From Chlorobiota bacterium (GTDB lineage: Bacteria > Bacteroidota > Ignavibacteria > OLB7): 64,000 nucleotides of DNA. The translations under genes were made by a program, and so were the position numbers. Positions within the stretch are counted from its first letter, which is position 1, and each line of letters begins with the position of its first letter. Positions 52,220-62,112 of this stretch are shown one piece after another. The DNA lies in contig CP065014.1 of the NCBI GenBank assembly GCA_016700335.1, positions 2,145,001-2,209,000 on the forward strand, given 5' to 3'. Below the pieces are notes generated by a model that was not told the DNA's origin, did not search any database, and worked only from the letters and a program-made list of their open reading frames with translations.

Positions 52220-54094
52220 ATGTGTGGAATTTTTGGAGCAATCGATTTATCAGGGAATCAACTACCATTCTCAGACAACATTTATTCAAATGCTCTTAAT
52301 GCTATTAAACATAGAGGACCAGATGATGAAGGTAGGTGGATGAATGATAATAAATCAGTTTTTCTTGGTCAAAGAAGGCTAAGTATTATAGATCTTTCTT
52401 CTGCAGGGCACCAGCCAATGTGTAATGAAAATAATACTCTTCAAATTATATTTAATGGAGAAATATATAATTTTCAAGAAATTAAAAATGAACTTCTTTT
52501 ACTTGGTCATAAGTTTAAATCTAAAACTGATACAGAAGTAATACTTCATGGATACGAACAATATGGAGAATCTATTGTTCTCAAACTTAGAGGGATGTTT
52601 TCATTTGCAATTTATAATACTTTAACAAATGAAATCTTTATAGCACGCGACAGATTAGGTATTAAGCCATTGTATTATGTGCAGTGCGATAAATTGTTTA
52701 TATTTTCATCTGAGATAAAACCTATTTTTGAAACTGGAATAATCAAAAAAAAGATTTTAAATTCTTCATTAGCCCAATATCTTACTTTTGGAAAAGTTTA
52801 CTCTCCAGACACAATATTTGAAGGAATTAAAAAATTACCATCTGCTCATTTCATAAATATTAATTCACAAACTCAAACACTTACAGCAATTAAATATTGG
52901 TCACCATATTCTAATATACTTAATTTACCTCCAGCTTCTGATGAGCAATTTTACATTGACAAAACTAAATCATTATTCTTTGAGTCAGTAAAACTTAGAA
53001 TGCTAAGTGATGTACCAGTAGGAGTATTTTTATCTGGTGGAGTAGATTCAACAGCTAATGTTGCTGTAATGTCTTCAATTTCAAAGAATGTAAATACATT
53101 TACAGTTGGTTTTAAAGGTCAAACCGAATTAGATGAAAGAAAATATGCTAGAAAAGCTGCAGATTATTACAATACAAATCATTTAGAATATGAAATTAAC
53201 AAAGATGATTTTATTGATTTATTACCTGAGGTAATGGGATTTTTAGATGAACCAATTAATGACCCAACTGTATTACCTATTTATTTTATATCCAAACTTG
53301 CTAAAGAAAACAATTCAATAGTTATATTAAATGGAGATGGTAGTGACGAACTTTTTTGTGGATACAATAAATGGATTAAATATCTCAAAGCCAACAAATT
53401 GTTTAGTATTAGTAATAAACTCCCAAATTTTGTAAACAAACTATTCTCTACAATTTTTAAAAGTAATGAAATTATCTCCGATATTTTTTCCAGGTCTGCA
53501 AATAATGTAGAGCTTTACGTGGGTTCTACTGGAGCTTTAAAAGGAACATCAGAATTGAATTTGATAGCAGATAAATATGACGTCTATAAAACTGTTATAA
53601 ATGCAAAAAAATTATTTGATGAAGAAAAAAAAACAGATAATTATTGTGAATGGCTAACTTATTGGGGAATTAAAAGCGAAGTTGAAAATGTATTTCTTTA
53701 TAGAGCAGATAGAATGGGTATGGCAAATTCAATTGAAATTAGAGTCCCTTTTTTAGATCATAAATTAGTTGAGTTTGCAACTCAAATGCCTCAAGAATTA
53801 AAATATAAAAATGGTGAAAAAAAATATATTTTAAAAAAAGCTCTTGAGGGCATCGTTCCAAATGAATTTTTATACAGAAAAAAACAAGGATTTTGTGTGC
53901 CTATTCAAGAATGGGCAAGTGAAACAATGGCTTTTAAAATTAAAAGTATTTTACCCATAATTTTCCAAGAAAGCAATTTGCTTGAACAGAAATCTGTTCA
54001 TTCGCTAATTGACTCTTTGAACAATCCAAATCATGATTTAGTTTGGCAACTATACGCACTTTGCGTTTGGTATGAAAACTGGTTTTTAAAATAA
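52220..54094 (+). CDS. asnB: Glutamine-hydrolysing asparagine synthase-like amidotransferase (first copy)
   Basis: The 624-residue product has the N-terminal glutaminase domain with the catalytic Cys2 (MCGIFGAIDL), KHRGPDDEGRW, NGEIYNFQEI and DTEVILHGYE. The synthetase domain has the PPi loop FLSGGVDST (Ser272 region) and NGDGSDELFCGYNKW. Housekeeping AsnB makes asparagine. Within glycan operons such enzymes often amidate uronic acids of the O-antigen, which I think more likely here. A second copy lies three genes downstream. It is followed after 12 bases by the polymerase-like gene. Confidence 0.93.
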   Translation: MCGIFGAIDLSGNQLPFSDNIYSNALNAIKHRGPDDEGRWMNDNKSVFLGQRRLSIIDLSSAGHQPMCNENNTLQIIFNGEIYNFQEIKNELLLLGHKFKSKTDTEVILHGYEQYGESIVLKLRGMFSFAIYNTLTNEIFIARDRLGIKPLYYVQCDKLFIFSSEIKPIFETGIIKKKILNSSLAQYLTFGKVYSPDTIFEGIKKLPSAHFININSQTQTLTAIKYWSPYSNILNLPPASDEQFYIDKTKSLFFESVKLRMLSDVPVGVFLSGGVDSTANVAVMSSISKNVNTFTVGFKGQTELDERKYARKAADYYNTNHLEYEINKDDFIDLLPEVMGFLDEPINDPTVLPIYFISKLAKENNSIVILNGDGSDELFCGYNKWIKYLKANKLFSISNKLPNFVNKLFSTIFKSNEIISDIFSRSANNVELYVGSTGALKGTSELNLIADKYDVYKTVINAKKLFDEEKKTDNYCEWLTYWGIKSEVENVFLYRADRMGMANSIEIRVPFLDHKLVEFATQMPQELKYKNGEKKYILKKALEGIVPNEFLYRKKQGFCVPIQEWASETMAFKIKSILPIIFQESNLLEQKSVHSLIDSLNNPNHDLVWQLYALCVWYENWFLK

Positions 54095-54106
54095 GCTTAA
54101 ACTTAT

Positions 54107-55558
54107 ATGTCAATTTTCTTTCAAGTCTTTTTTTTCTTATTGTTAACAACTAGATTTTTTTCAGAGACATTAGGAATTTTACCTAAAGGGGCTGATTTGA
54201 TTGATTTGATTGTTATTCCCTTTTTTATTCCAGTGATGGTTGCCTTGTTTGCTATGAGAGTTCAGAAATCTGGACAAATAGATAACAAACTTCATAACTC
54301 ATTAGTAAGATTAGTACTTTTTTATTTATCTATAAGTTTAATTTCATTCATTGCTAATTATCAAAGGGTGAATTTACCTCCAGCTGTATTGTTTTTGTTT
54401 GGTATGTTGGAGGGTCCTATTCTTTTTATCTTATTAAACAGGTTGATAAAAGATAAAAAGAAATTTGGGAAAACTATGTCTAGGTTTATTAATTTTATTG
54501 TTATAGTAGAGTTTTGTGCTGTAATATTTGTTAACATTCCAATGTTTGTAGAATCAGGAAACCCTGATGTAATGTCTGGTACTTTTGGAAACAACTCTTA
54601 TCAATTTTCTGTTTTTCTAATAATTATTGGTGGATATTTTTTAGGGAAATTATTAACTACTTCAAATTTTACTTATAAAATATATGGTATCATTATTCAA
54701 ATTTTTGTTTTAGGAACTTTTATTTTATTGCAGTATAGAAGCGCTGTTCCAGCTTTCTTCTTGGCTTATGGAATTGTGTTTATTATGCTTTATGGTAAAA
54801 AATTTATTAGGCTAGCGGCATTAGGTACAATACTTGCATTAATGATCTATGGAGGTTTTTATTTTGTTTCTTCTCAAGATTATAAATTGCGTTATGAAGA
54901 TTTATTGGATGTTGCGTCAAAACCAAGTGATGCTGTAAATTATGGAAAAGTTATTGCATTTAAAAACACTGCAATAATGTTTACTGAACATCCACAAATG
55001 ATAGTATTTGGAAGCGGACCAGGGAACTTTATTAGTAGAGCAAATTATACTTTCACAATAGAACTAAACCAAAATATTACTAAAGGTGTTGGCTTTATTA
55101 TAAGAAAATTTTTTGGGAACAAAGAATTTTCCAGTGATGTATTTAAAACTCATATTGAAAAACTATATTATATGGATGCATTGTTTGGATCAGTTCAATT
55201 AAATAATCCAAATTCAAGTTTATTAGCTCCATTAGCAGAAACTGGTTTTTTAGGTTTTATCTGTTTTGGCGGAATATATTTAATTCTAATTAAAAAATCA
55301 AAAGAATATTTTCAGTTTTCTCGTAAGAATGCTGATAAACATTTGTTACCTTTAGCGACTGCTTTATTTATGGGTGTTTTATATTTAATATTTTTAGCCC
55401 CTTTAGATAATTATCTTGAAATTGGAAGGATAACTTTATTTATTTGGTTTCTTTTTTGGGTTGTTAATTCTTTAGTTGAATACAAAAAATTTGAGATTAA
55501 AAATCAAATTATGAATCTATATCTTCAAAAAGAAAAATTTTTGATAAATCAACAATAG
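54107..55558 (+). CDS. O-antigen polymerase/ligase-like membrane protein
   Basis: The 483-residue product has about eleven hydrophobic segments (for example ADLIDLIVIPFFIPVMVALFAM, LVRLVLFYLSISLISFIANY, SVFLIIIGGYFLGKLL, FIRLAALGTILALMIYGGFYF). A large non-hydrophobic loop spans about 255-380 (EDLLDVASKPSDAVNYG, FGSGPGNFISRAN, NPNSSLLAPLAETGFLG), and more helices follow. The loop with GSGPG and the 'L..L.ETGFLGF' segment is typical of Wzy/WaaL-type proteins that join O-units on the periplasmic face. The start ATG 54107 follows asnB by 12 bases. No Wzx flippase is seen in the window. Confidence 0.78.
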   Translation: MSIFFQVFFFLLLTTRFFSETLGILPKGADLIDLIVIPFFIPVMVALFAMRVQKSGQIDNKLHNSLVRLVLFYLSISLISFIANYQRVNLPPAVLFLFGMLEGPILFILLNRLIKDKKKFGKTMSRFINFIVIVEFCAVIFVNIPMFVESGNPDVMSGTFGNNSYQFSVFLIIIGGYFLGKLLTTSNFTYKIYGIIIQIFVLGTFILLQYRSAVPAFFLAYGIVFIMLYGKKFIRLAALGTILALMIYGGFYFVSSQDYKLRYEDLLDVASKPSDAVNYGKVIAFKNTAIMFTEHPQMIVFGSGPGNFISRANYTFTIELNQNITKGVGFIIRKFFGNKEFSSDVFKTHIEKLYYMDALFGSVQLNNPNSSLLAPLAETGFLGFICFGGIYLILIKKSKEYFQFSRKNADKHLLPLATALFMGVLYLIFLAPLDNYLEIGRITLFIWFLFWVVNSLVEYKKFEIKNQIMNLYLQKEKFLINQQ

Positions 55559-55672
55559 TTTGTTATAATTTTTATTGTTATATAATTTTTTAAAGTTTAA
55601 TATTTAACTTAAAATAATAATTGAATTTATATTTGATTTTAGTAATTATTTTTTAGATCACTATTTCTATTT

Positions 55673-56791
55673 ATGAAAAAATTAGTTATTATTGGTCCTC
55701 TACCACCCCCTTTTATGGGTCCTGCTGTTGCAACAAAAAGATTTATTGAAAGCGAATTTTTAAAATCTAAACTTGAAGTAATTCACTTTGATACTACTGA
55801 TAAAGAAGGTATTGAAGAAATTGGACTTCTCAATTTTAATAATATTTTTCAAGGACTTAAACATTCTTTTCTGTTTATTTTATGTTTATTAAAACATAAA
55901 CCAGATGTTGTTTACATTTCAATTGCTAGAGGTTTTTGGGGATTTTTGAGAGATCTTTTTTTTATTATTCCATCAAAAATATTTTTTGTAAAAGTGATTG
56001 TTCACTTAAGAGCAGGTAGGTTTGATATAATCCATGATAATGGAATTCTAGGTAAAGCAATAGCACAAATTGGTTTAATGTTTTGTGATAAAGCATTAGT
56101 TTTAGGTAAAACATTAATGGGAGTATTTGGAGAATCGATTAATTCAAATAAAGTTTCAATACTTTGTAATGGTATGCTACTTGAAGGTTGGGATGCAGGT
56201 AAATGGCAAGATGAAAGGCATAATAAAAATACTTTCAATATAGTTTGCATTTCTAATTTGTATCACGACAAAGGTATTCATATTTTAATTTCATCAATGC
56301 CTGAAGTATTAATACAATTTCCTGATGTAGTTTTAAATATTGCTGGAGATTGGCAAGGAGTTGATTATGATAAAATGTGCTATAAAATTATTGAAGAAAA
56401 TTCACTCTCGAATTGTGTCAATATTTTAAAAAGAGTAAATGATGAACAAAAAAAGGAACTATTAAGAAATTCAGATGTAGCAGTTTTTGTACCTGTTGCT
56501 CCTGAAGGATTGCCATGGGTTGTTCTTGAAGCTATGAGCGCTGCATTGCCTGTAATTGGAACATCTCAAGGTACGATGAACGAAGTTATTCAAAACGAAT
56601 TTACTGGATTTATTATCCCAACCAATGATGTTAAGAACTTAAGTAAAATTATAATTGAACTTTTAAATGATAAAGAGCTAAGGTTAGATATGGGCAATAA
56701 TGGAAGGAAAAGAGTTGAGGATTTTTATTCAGAAAAAATAACTCACAATAATTTAGTAGATATTGTATTTAATGTTTTAACAAAAAAATAA
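55673..56791 (+). CDS. GT4 family glycosyltransferase
   Basis: The 372-residue GT-B fold product starts KLVIIGPLPPPFMGPAVATKRFI. It has the N-terminal acceptor domain and, in the C-terminal donor domain, NIVCISNLYHDKGIHILISSMPEV, LNIAGDW, VFVPVAPEGLPWVVLEAMSAALPVIGTSQGTMNEVI (the EGxPxVxLEAMxxGxP motif) and GFIIPTNDV. It transfers a sugar from an NDP donor to a lipid-linked intermediate on the cytoplasmic side. A 114-base AT-rich gap precedes it, while the next gene starts at the base after its stop codon, so these two are translationally linked. Confidence 0.93.
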   Translation: MKKLVIIGPLPPPFMGPAVATKRFIESEFLKSKLEVIHFDTTDKEGIEEIGLLNFNNIFQGLKHSFLFILCLLKHKPDVVYISIARGFWGFLRDLFFIIPSKIFFVKVIVHLRAGRFDIIHDNGILGKAIAQIGLMFCDKALVLGKTLMGVFGESINSNKVSILCNGMLLEGWDAGKWQDERHNKNTFNIVCISNLYHDKGIHILISSMPEVLIQFPDVVLNIAGDWQGVDYDKMCYKIIEENSLSNCVNILKRVNDEQKKELLRNSDVAVFVPVAPEGLPWVVLEAMSAALPVIGTSQGTMNEVIQNEFTGFIIPTNDVKNLSKIIIELLNDKELRLDMGNNGRKRVEDFYSEKITHNNLVDIVFNVLTKK

Positions 56792-58714
56792 ATGTGTGGA
56801 ATAGCTGGAGTTTTTGGTACTGGTAGCAAAAGTGAGTTGAAAGCAATGTCTGATATTATTTCTCATCGAGGACCAGATGATAGTGGTGAAGTTTGGTTTG
56901 AAGAAGATAATTGTGGATTAGCTCATAGGAGGTTATCAATAATTGATTTGTCTGTATTGGGTCATCAACCAATGAAAAACAAATCTGGAAACAATTGGAT
57001 TACATTTAATGGTGAAATTTATAATTACCTAGAACTCAGGTTAAGGTTAATTTCTTTAGGTCATAGTTTTACAACAAATTCTGACACAGAGGTTATACTT
57101 GCTGCGTTTGATCAATGGGGATATAACTGTTTAAAAGAGTTTAATGGAATGTTTGCTTTTGCTATTTATAATTCAATTTCTAAAGAACTCTTTATTGCTC
57201 GTGATCAACTTGGAATAAAACCATTTTACTATTATCATAGAAATAATGTGTTTGCCTTTGCTAGTGAAGCAAAATCATTATTTGAAGTTAAATCAATCTC
57301 GAAAGAGATTGAATTTGATGCGGTTGTAAGTTCATTGCTTTTTTTGTGGGTACCAGAACCTGAAACTGGATTTAAAAATATTTTTAAACTTGAAGCAGGT
57401 CACTTTGGGATATTTAAAAATTCTGATTTAATAATTAAACAATATTGGGATGTACCTATTTCATATGATATCCAAGAAAAATCTGAAGAATATTATATTG
57501 ATGAATTAGATGAAATACTTAATAAAGTTGTTAAAAGGCAAATGATTTCAGATGTTCAAGTTGGAGCTTTTTTATCAGGTGGGTTAGATTCAAGTTTGGT
57601 TGTTGCACTAATGAGAAAAATTAATAATGGAACAATTAATACTTATACAATTGGATTTTCTGAAGAGGATAAAAAGTTAGAAGCAATGAGTGATGATTCA
57701 AAATATGCTAAAATTGTTGCTCAACATTTTGGTACTACACATCATGAAATTCAAGTAGGAACAGATATAAACAAACTGATGCCAAAAATGTTATGGCATT
57801 TAGATGATCCAATTGCTGATGGTGCTGCTATTAATACTTACCTAATTTCTAAAGGAGCAAAAGATAAAGGGACAACTGTCCTTCTTAGCGGTATGGGTGG
57901 TGATGAAGTTTTTGGAGGTTATAGGAAGCAACTTGCAACTTTGTTAATTAGTAAATATCACAGAATACCCAATATATTTAGAAAAGGATTCATTGAACCA
58001 ATTAGCAATTTATTGCCAGTAAATATTTTTAATAAAGGAATTAAATTTACAAGATGGACCAAAAAATTTCTTAGAAGTGCACAATATGATCCATTAAGTG
58101 CATTTATTTTTGGGTTTGCTTATCTAAATGAAAGTGAGTTGAATCAGGTATTAAATTTAAAATTTTCTAAAAGTTCAATTGAAGAATATTATCCTATCAA
58201 AAAATACCGTGAAGTAGCTAAAAAATGCAATGGAGCAGATTTAATTTCACAAATGACATATCTTGATACAAAACTTTTTTTACCTGGAATTAACCTGGCT
58301 TATTCTGATAAATCTGCAATGGCTGCAAGCGTTGAAAGCAGACCACCATTGATAGATGTGGAGCTTGTTGAATTTGCATCTAGATTACCACCTAAGTATA
58401 AAATAAATGGAAAGATTCAAAAATATTTATTAAAAAAAGTTGCTGAAAGGTATATTCCTAAAGAGATAATTTATCGCCCTAAAGCAGCTTTTGGTACACC
58501 AATACGTGCTTGGATGAAACGTGGTTTGGATAAAGAAGTTCGTGAGATGTTTAATAATCCAAGTGAAATTATTACAGAATATATTAACCCTAAATTACCT
58601 CTTCAATTTTTAGAGGAACATATTGCAGGGAAAGCTGATAATGCTCACAGGCTCTGGGGTTTATACTCGGTTGGTTTGTGGCTAAATGGTATTAAAAACA
58701 ATTATCATACTTAA
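56792..58714 (+). CDS. asnB: Glutamine-hydrolysing asparagine synthase-like amidotransferase (second copy)
   Basis: The 640-residue product has Cys2 (MCGIAGVFGT), SHRGPDDSGEVW, RRLSIIDLSVLGHQPM, NGEIYNYLELRL and DTEVILAAFDQWG in the glutaminase domain. The synthetase domain has FLSGGLDSSL (Ser262 region), SGMGGDEVFGGYRK and the C-terminal PLIDVELVEFASRLPPKYK. It abuts the glycosyltransferase stop codon without a gap. It resembles the first copy in layout but differs in many motifs (GMGGDEVFGGY versus GDGSDELFCGY), so it is an old paralogue or separate acquisition rather than a recent duplicate. It is probably a sugar-acid amidotransferase. Confidence 0.93.
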   Translation: MCGIAGVFGTGSKSELKAMSDIISHRGPDDSGEVWFEEDNCGLAHRRLSIIDLSVLGHQPMKNKSGNNWITFNGEIYNYLELRLRLISLGHSFTTNSDTEVILAAFDQWGYNCLKEFNGMFAFAIYNSISKELFIARDQLGIKPFYYYHRNNVFAFASEAKSLFEVKSISKEIEFDAVVSSLLFLWVPEPETGFKNIFKLEAGHFGIFKNSDLIIKQYWDVPISYDIQEKSEEYYIDELDEILNKVVKRQMISDVQVGAFLSGGLDSSLVVALMRKINNGTINTYTIGFSEEDKKLEAMSDDSKYAKIVAQHFGTTHHEIQVGTDINKLMPKMLWHLDDPIADGAAINTYLISKGAKDKGTTVLLSGMGGDEVFGGYRKQLATLLISKYHRIPNIFRKGFIEPISNLLPVNIFNKGIKFTRWTKKFLRSAQYDPLSAFIFGFAYLNESELNQVLNLKFSKSSIEEYYPIKKYREVAKKCNGADLISQMTYLDTKLFLPGINLAYSDKSAMAASVESRPPLIDVELVEFASRLPPKYKINGKIQKYLLKKVAERYIPKEIIYRPKAAFGTPIRAWMKRGLDKEVREMFNNPSEIITEYINPKLPLQFLEEHIAGKADNAHRLWGLYSVGLWLNGIKNNYHT

Positions 58715-58730
58715 TAAATTTTGTTTAAAC

Positions 58731-59537
58731 TTATTGCATAACAACTACAATTCCATCTTTACTTAACTCTTCACGAATATTTTTTAATATTAATGATTTT
58801 GCTGTATCTGCAAGCATTACATTAACTGAAGGCTTAATAGAAATAGTTATTCCTGCTCTATTTGCTTCTGTAAAAGATACTTCAGGTCTTGGATTTTCTA
58901 ATACATATTCATTTGAAACTAATACTCTCTGGCAAATTTGTTGTAGTCTATTTATATCTGTATTCTCTGAAACTGTTATCATCATTTCCAATTTCAAGTA
59001 TTCAGTTTTACTCCTATTTATTATTACACTTGAAAATATCGAACTATTTGGAATGTAAGCTCTTGAGTTTTCTTTAGTGCTAATTTCAGTTGCAAACATC
59101 CCAATTTCAATTACATTTCCTCTAATTCCAGAAACTTCGATGTTATCACCTGTTTTAAATGGTCTTAATAAAAGTAACATTAAACCAGATGAAAAATTTG
59201 TTAAAGATCCTTGTACACCAAGTCCTACAGCTAATGTCAACGCTCCTAAAATAGTAGCAAAAGATAAAGTAGGAATTCCAAACAAACCAATAATTGTTAG
59301 AATTAAAATTGACCAAAGAAGAATTCTAACTGAGTTAAACAAATATCTTGAAATTGTAATATCAGTAATAACTCTTCTTGAAGCTCTTCTAAGAATTGAT
59401 AAACATATTCTTATTAAAAAATATCCAACGAACAATATTATTAAAGCCGATAATGATCTTAATCCAAACGTAACAGCAAATGATGTGAATGTTTGTAAAC
59501 TGAAATATTTAGAAAGATCAGAAAAATTTTCGTTCAT
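58731..59537 (-). CDS. mscS: Small-conductance mechanosensitive channel, MscS family
   Basis: It opens under membrane tension to release solutes in osmotic downshock. The 268-residue product has three membrane helices (about 22-45, 65-88, 93-128). The third is the pore helix with small-residue packing (ATILGALTLAVGLGVQGSLTNFSSGLMLLLLRPFKTGD). The cytoplasmic beta domain follows (NIEVSGIRGNVIEIGMFATEI, AYIPNSSIFSSVIINRS) and then an alpha/beta domain. Length and order match E. coli MscS. It is convergent with the second asnB, only 16 bases apart, with no terminator between. Confidence 0.95.
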   Translation of the reverse strand: MNENFSDLSKYFSLQTFTSFAVTFGLRSLSALIILFVGYFLIRICLSILRRASRRVITDITISRYLFNSVRILLWSILILTIIGLFGIPTLSFATILGALTLAVGLGVQGSLTNFSSGLMLLLLRPFKTGDNIEVSGIRGNVIEIGMFATEISTKENSRAYIPNSSIFSSVIINRSKTEYLKLEMMITVSENTDINRLQQICQRVLVSNEYVLENPRPEVSFTEANRAGITISIKPSVNVMLADTAKSLILKNIREELSKDGIVVVMQ

Positions 59538-59677
59538 TTATTTTTTTTGAAATTATAAATTCCATAGTTATTTTGCAATGCAAATTTATGTTAGATAATT
59601 TAACTTAAAAATAAATTGTTTTTCATTTGTTAAATCAAAAATCAAACTAAAAATAAGATTTTAATAAAATATTTATC

Positions 59678-61138
59678 GTGAAGGAAATTAAGTTGTTTAT
59701 AAATGGAGAATTTAAAAATTCTTCTGAAAATTTATCATTTAAAAATATTTCTCCAATAAATGGAGAAGTAATTTCAATTGTTCATGAAGCAGGCAAACAA
59801 GATGTTGATAATGCAGTTAGTTCTGCAAAATCTGCTTTGAATGGAGAATGGGGTAAGATGAAACTCAATGATAGATTAGATTTAATTGCAGGAGTTTCAG
59901 ATGGTATTATTAATAGATTTAATGATTTTTTAGAAGCTGAAATTTATGATACGGGTAAACCAATCTCATTTGCCTCTCAGGTAGATATTCCAAGAGGAGC
60001 TGCTAATTTCAAAATATTTTCACAGTTAAGTAGAAATATTTCTACTGAATGTTTTCAAACTGATACAGATGATGGTTTAGGTGCTATAAACTATTCCTTA
60101 AGGCATCCATTAGGAGTTGTGGCTGTTGTTTGTCCTTGGAACTTACCATTACTATTAATGACTTGGAAAGTTTCTCCTGCTTTAGCTTGTGGTAATACAG
60201 TTATTGTAAAGCCATCAGAAGAAACTCCAACAACTGCATCTTTACTTGGTGAGGTTATGAATTCAGTAGGTATTCCAAAAGGTGTTTATAATGTGTTGCA
60301 AGGATTCGGACCTAATTCAGCTGGTGAATTTTTAACTTCTCATCCTGATATTTCTGCAATAACTTTTACAGGAGAAAGTAGAACAGGTTCTGCTATTATG
60401 AGGTCTGCAGCTAATACAGTAAAACATATTTCTTTTGAATTGGGCGGTAAAAATCCATCAATCATTTTTGATGATTGTGATTTCGATGCTGCAGTTGCTG
60501 GAACAGTACGTTCAGTATTTGCAAATTGTGGTCAGGTATGTTTGTGCTCCGAACGAGTTTATGTTCACAGAAGTATTTTTGATAAATTTGTAAATGCATT
60601 AAAAATTAAAGCACAAGAATTAAAATTTGGGGATCCTTTTGACTATACAACCACCCTTGGTCCTCTAATTAGCAATGATCATAAAGAAAAAGTTTTATAC
60701 TACTATAACTTAGCAAAAGAAGAAGGTGCTACTTTTGTAACAGGTGGTGGAGTACCTAAATTACATAATAAATATAATAATGGAAGTTATGTTGAACCTA
60801 CAATAATTACTGGTTTATCAGAAAATGCAAGGTGTGTAAAAGAAGAAATATTTGGTCCTATTTGCCACATCCAACCATTTGATACAGATGAAGAAGCAAT
60901 ATCAATGGCAAATGATTCAGTATATGGCTTGTGTGCTGCCATTTGGACAACTAATTTAAAACGAGCTCATATAACTGCTTCAAAATTAGAAACTGGGATT
61001 GTATGGGTTAACTCATGGTTTTTAAGGGATTTAAGAACCCCTTTCGGGGGCATTAAATTGAGTGGTATTGGGCGTGAAGGAGGATTGCATTCAATTAATT
61101 TCTATAGTGAATTAAAAAATATTTGCATTAAAATGTAG
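59678..61138 (+). CDS. Aldehyde dehydrogenase, 2-hydroxymuconic semialdehyde type
   Basis: The 486-residue product starts at a GTG (KEIKLFINGEF follows directly). Core motifs are CPWNLPLLLMTWKVSPALACGNTVIVKPSEETP, FTGESRTG, the general base Glu254 in FELGGKNPS, Cys288 in NCGQVCLCSERV, and EEIFGPICHIQPF. The closing GIVWVNSWFLRDLRTPFGGIKLSGIGREGG is typical of the DmpC/XylG/AMSDH group, which oxidises 2-hydroxymuconic or 2-aminomuconic semialdehyde with NAD. It is a single gene here. The acylating acetaldehyde dehydrogenase at 30383 belongs to the same type of pathway; no ring-cleavage enzyme is visible. Betaine-aldehyde-type activity cannot be excluded. Confidence 0.88.
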   Translation: MKEIKLFINGEFKNSSENLSFKNISPINGEVISIVHEAGKQDVDNAVSSAKSALNGEWGKMKLNDRLDLIAGVSDGIINRFNDFLEAEIYDTGKPISFASQVDIPRGAANFKIFSQLSRNISTECFQTDTDDGLGAINYSLRHPLGVVAVVCPWNLPLLLMTWKVSPALACGNTVIVKPSEETPTTASLLGEVMNSVGIPKGVYNVLQGFGPNSAGEFLTSHPDISAITFTGESRTGSAIMRSAANTVKHISFELGGKNPSIIFDDCDFDAAVAGTVRSVFANCGQVCLCSERVYVHRSIFDKFVNALKIKAQELKFGDPFDYTTTLGPLISNDHKEKVLYYYNLAKEEGATFVTGGGVPKLHNKYNNGSYVEPTIITGLSENARCVKEEIFGPICHIQPFDTDEEAISMANDSVYGLCAAIWTTNLKRAHITASKLETGIVWVNSWFLRDLRTPFGGIKLSGIGREGGLHSINFYSELKNICIKM

Positions 61139-61160
61139 TTATCTATCATTTTTAAAAATA

Positions 61161-61195
61161 AAAAAAGAAGACTAATAAATAATGTCTTCTTTTTT
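61161..61195. terminator. Bidirectional intrinsic terminator
   Basis: A 12-bp stem (61161-61172 with 61184-61195, GAAGAC core) has A-runs before and T-runs after. It lies between the convergent aldehyde dehydrogenase and DUF4292 genes and can serve both. Confidence 0.85.
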
Positions 61196-61220
61196 TGTAT
61201 TATTTTGTTTCAAAAACTTA

Positions 61221-62036
61221 TTACATCTTTTTTCTTTTAACATCAGATGGAAATTTTATTGTACAATAATTTCCATTCTCAATTTCATCTTTTACTTCAT
61301 CAACTGATAATCTCAAATTTTGATTAGAGGAAAATATTTGAGCATCTGATTTCATAGCAAATAGCCTTTTATCATTCAATGATTTGAAGTCTGAATATTT
61401 AACAGTAATTTCTTTATTTTTAAGATCTGAATATCTAGTATAGTTTTGAAGCGAATTTTGATTTTGTAAAATTGTATACTCTTCCTTTGGAATTAAAGTG
61501 GTTTTAAAGCACAGGCTATCTTTAAATTCTTGAACTGTAAAATTCCCGATAACTGGTTGTTTTGAAAGCTCACCTCTTAACAATGAAACTATATCATAAT
61601 AATCCATATCTATTTGAATAAGTTTTTTGAATGTTTCCTTGTTTGGTGTTCCCTCAATTACCTCATCTTGCCTAGCATTGTAAAAAATGAAATGGTCTGG
61701 TGTGGCAGATAAAGCACCAACAGATATTCCAAAGGGTCCAGTTAAAATTAATTTCAATGAATCTTTTCTTTTAATAACTGCTTCAAATGAAATTCCTATT
61801 GGAATACCTGTAACCCTCATTGAACCTTCTATAGAAAGATTTGGTGTAATATCGGTTAATGTGAACAATTTTTCAATTGCAATATCATTAATACTTTTTT
61901 GTGAACTAGTTTTTACTTGAGATCCACTATTTAATGTATCTTTCACAATTGGTTTTTGAGGAATTTTACTACTTGTTGAACAAGCTGAAATTATTACTAA
62001 TAATAATAGTAAAAAATGAAATTTTAGTTTATTCAT
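61221..62036 (-). CDS. DUF4292 (LolB-like) lipoprotein
   Basis: The 271-residue product has a lipoprotein signal peptide with lipobox IISAC (Cys at about residue 19). A Ser/Thr/Lys linker follows, then a beta-rich domain (LSIEGSMRVTGIPIGISFEAVIKRKDSLKLILTGPFGISVGALSATPDHFIFYNARQDEVIEG), which is the DUF4292 pattern. It resembles the half-barrel of LolA/LolB that carries lipoproteins. It ends KRKKM. A role in outer membrane lipoprotein or lipid handling is plausible but unproven. It lies 76 bases downstream of the double-OmpA gene on the same strand. Confidence 0.8.
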   Translation of the reverse strand: MNKLKFHFLLLLLVIISACSTSSKIPQKPIVKDTLNSGSQVKTSSQKSINDIAIEKLFTLTDITPNLSIEGSMRVTGIPIGISFEAVIKRKDSLKLILTGPFGISVGALSATPDHFIFYNARQDEVIEGTPNKETFKKLIQIDMDYYDIVSLLRGELSKQPVIGNFTVQEFKDSLCFKTTLIPKEEYTILQNQNSLQNYTRYSDLKNKEITVKYSDFKSLNDKRLFAMKSDAQIFSSNQNLRLSVDEVKDEIENGNYCTIKFPSDVKRKKM

Positions 62037-62112
62037 AGTTAATTTTATATTAAATATAATTTTATTACAAAATGTAAAACATATAATTACTTACATATTA
62101 CAAAAAACATTC

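Noticed and set aside
59077..59550. 157-residue plus-strand frame
   Set aside because: It is the complement of mscS; composition and frame are explained by antisense reading of a membrane protein.
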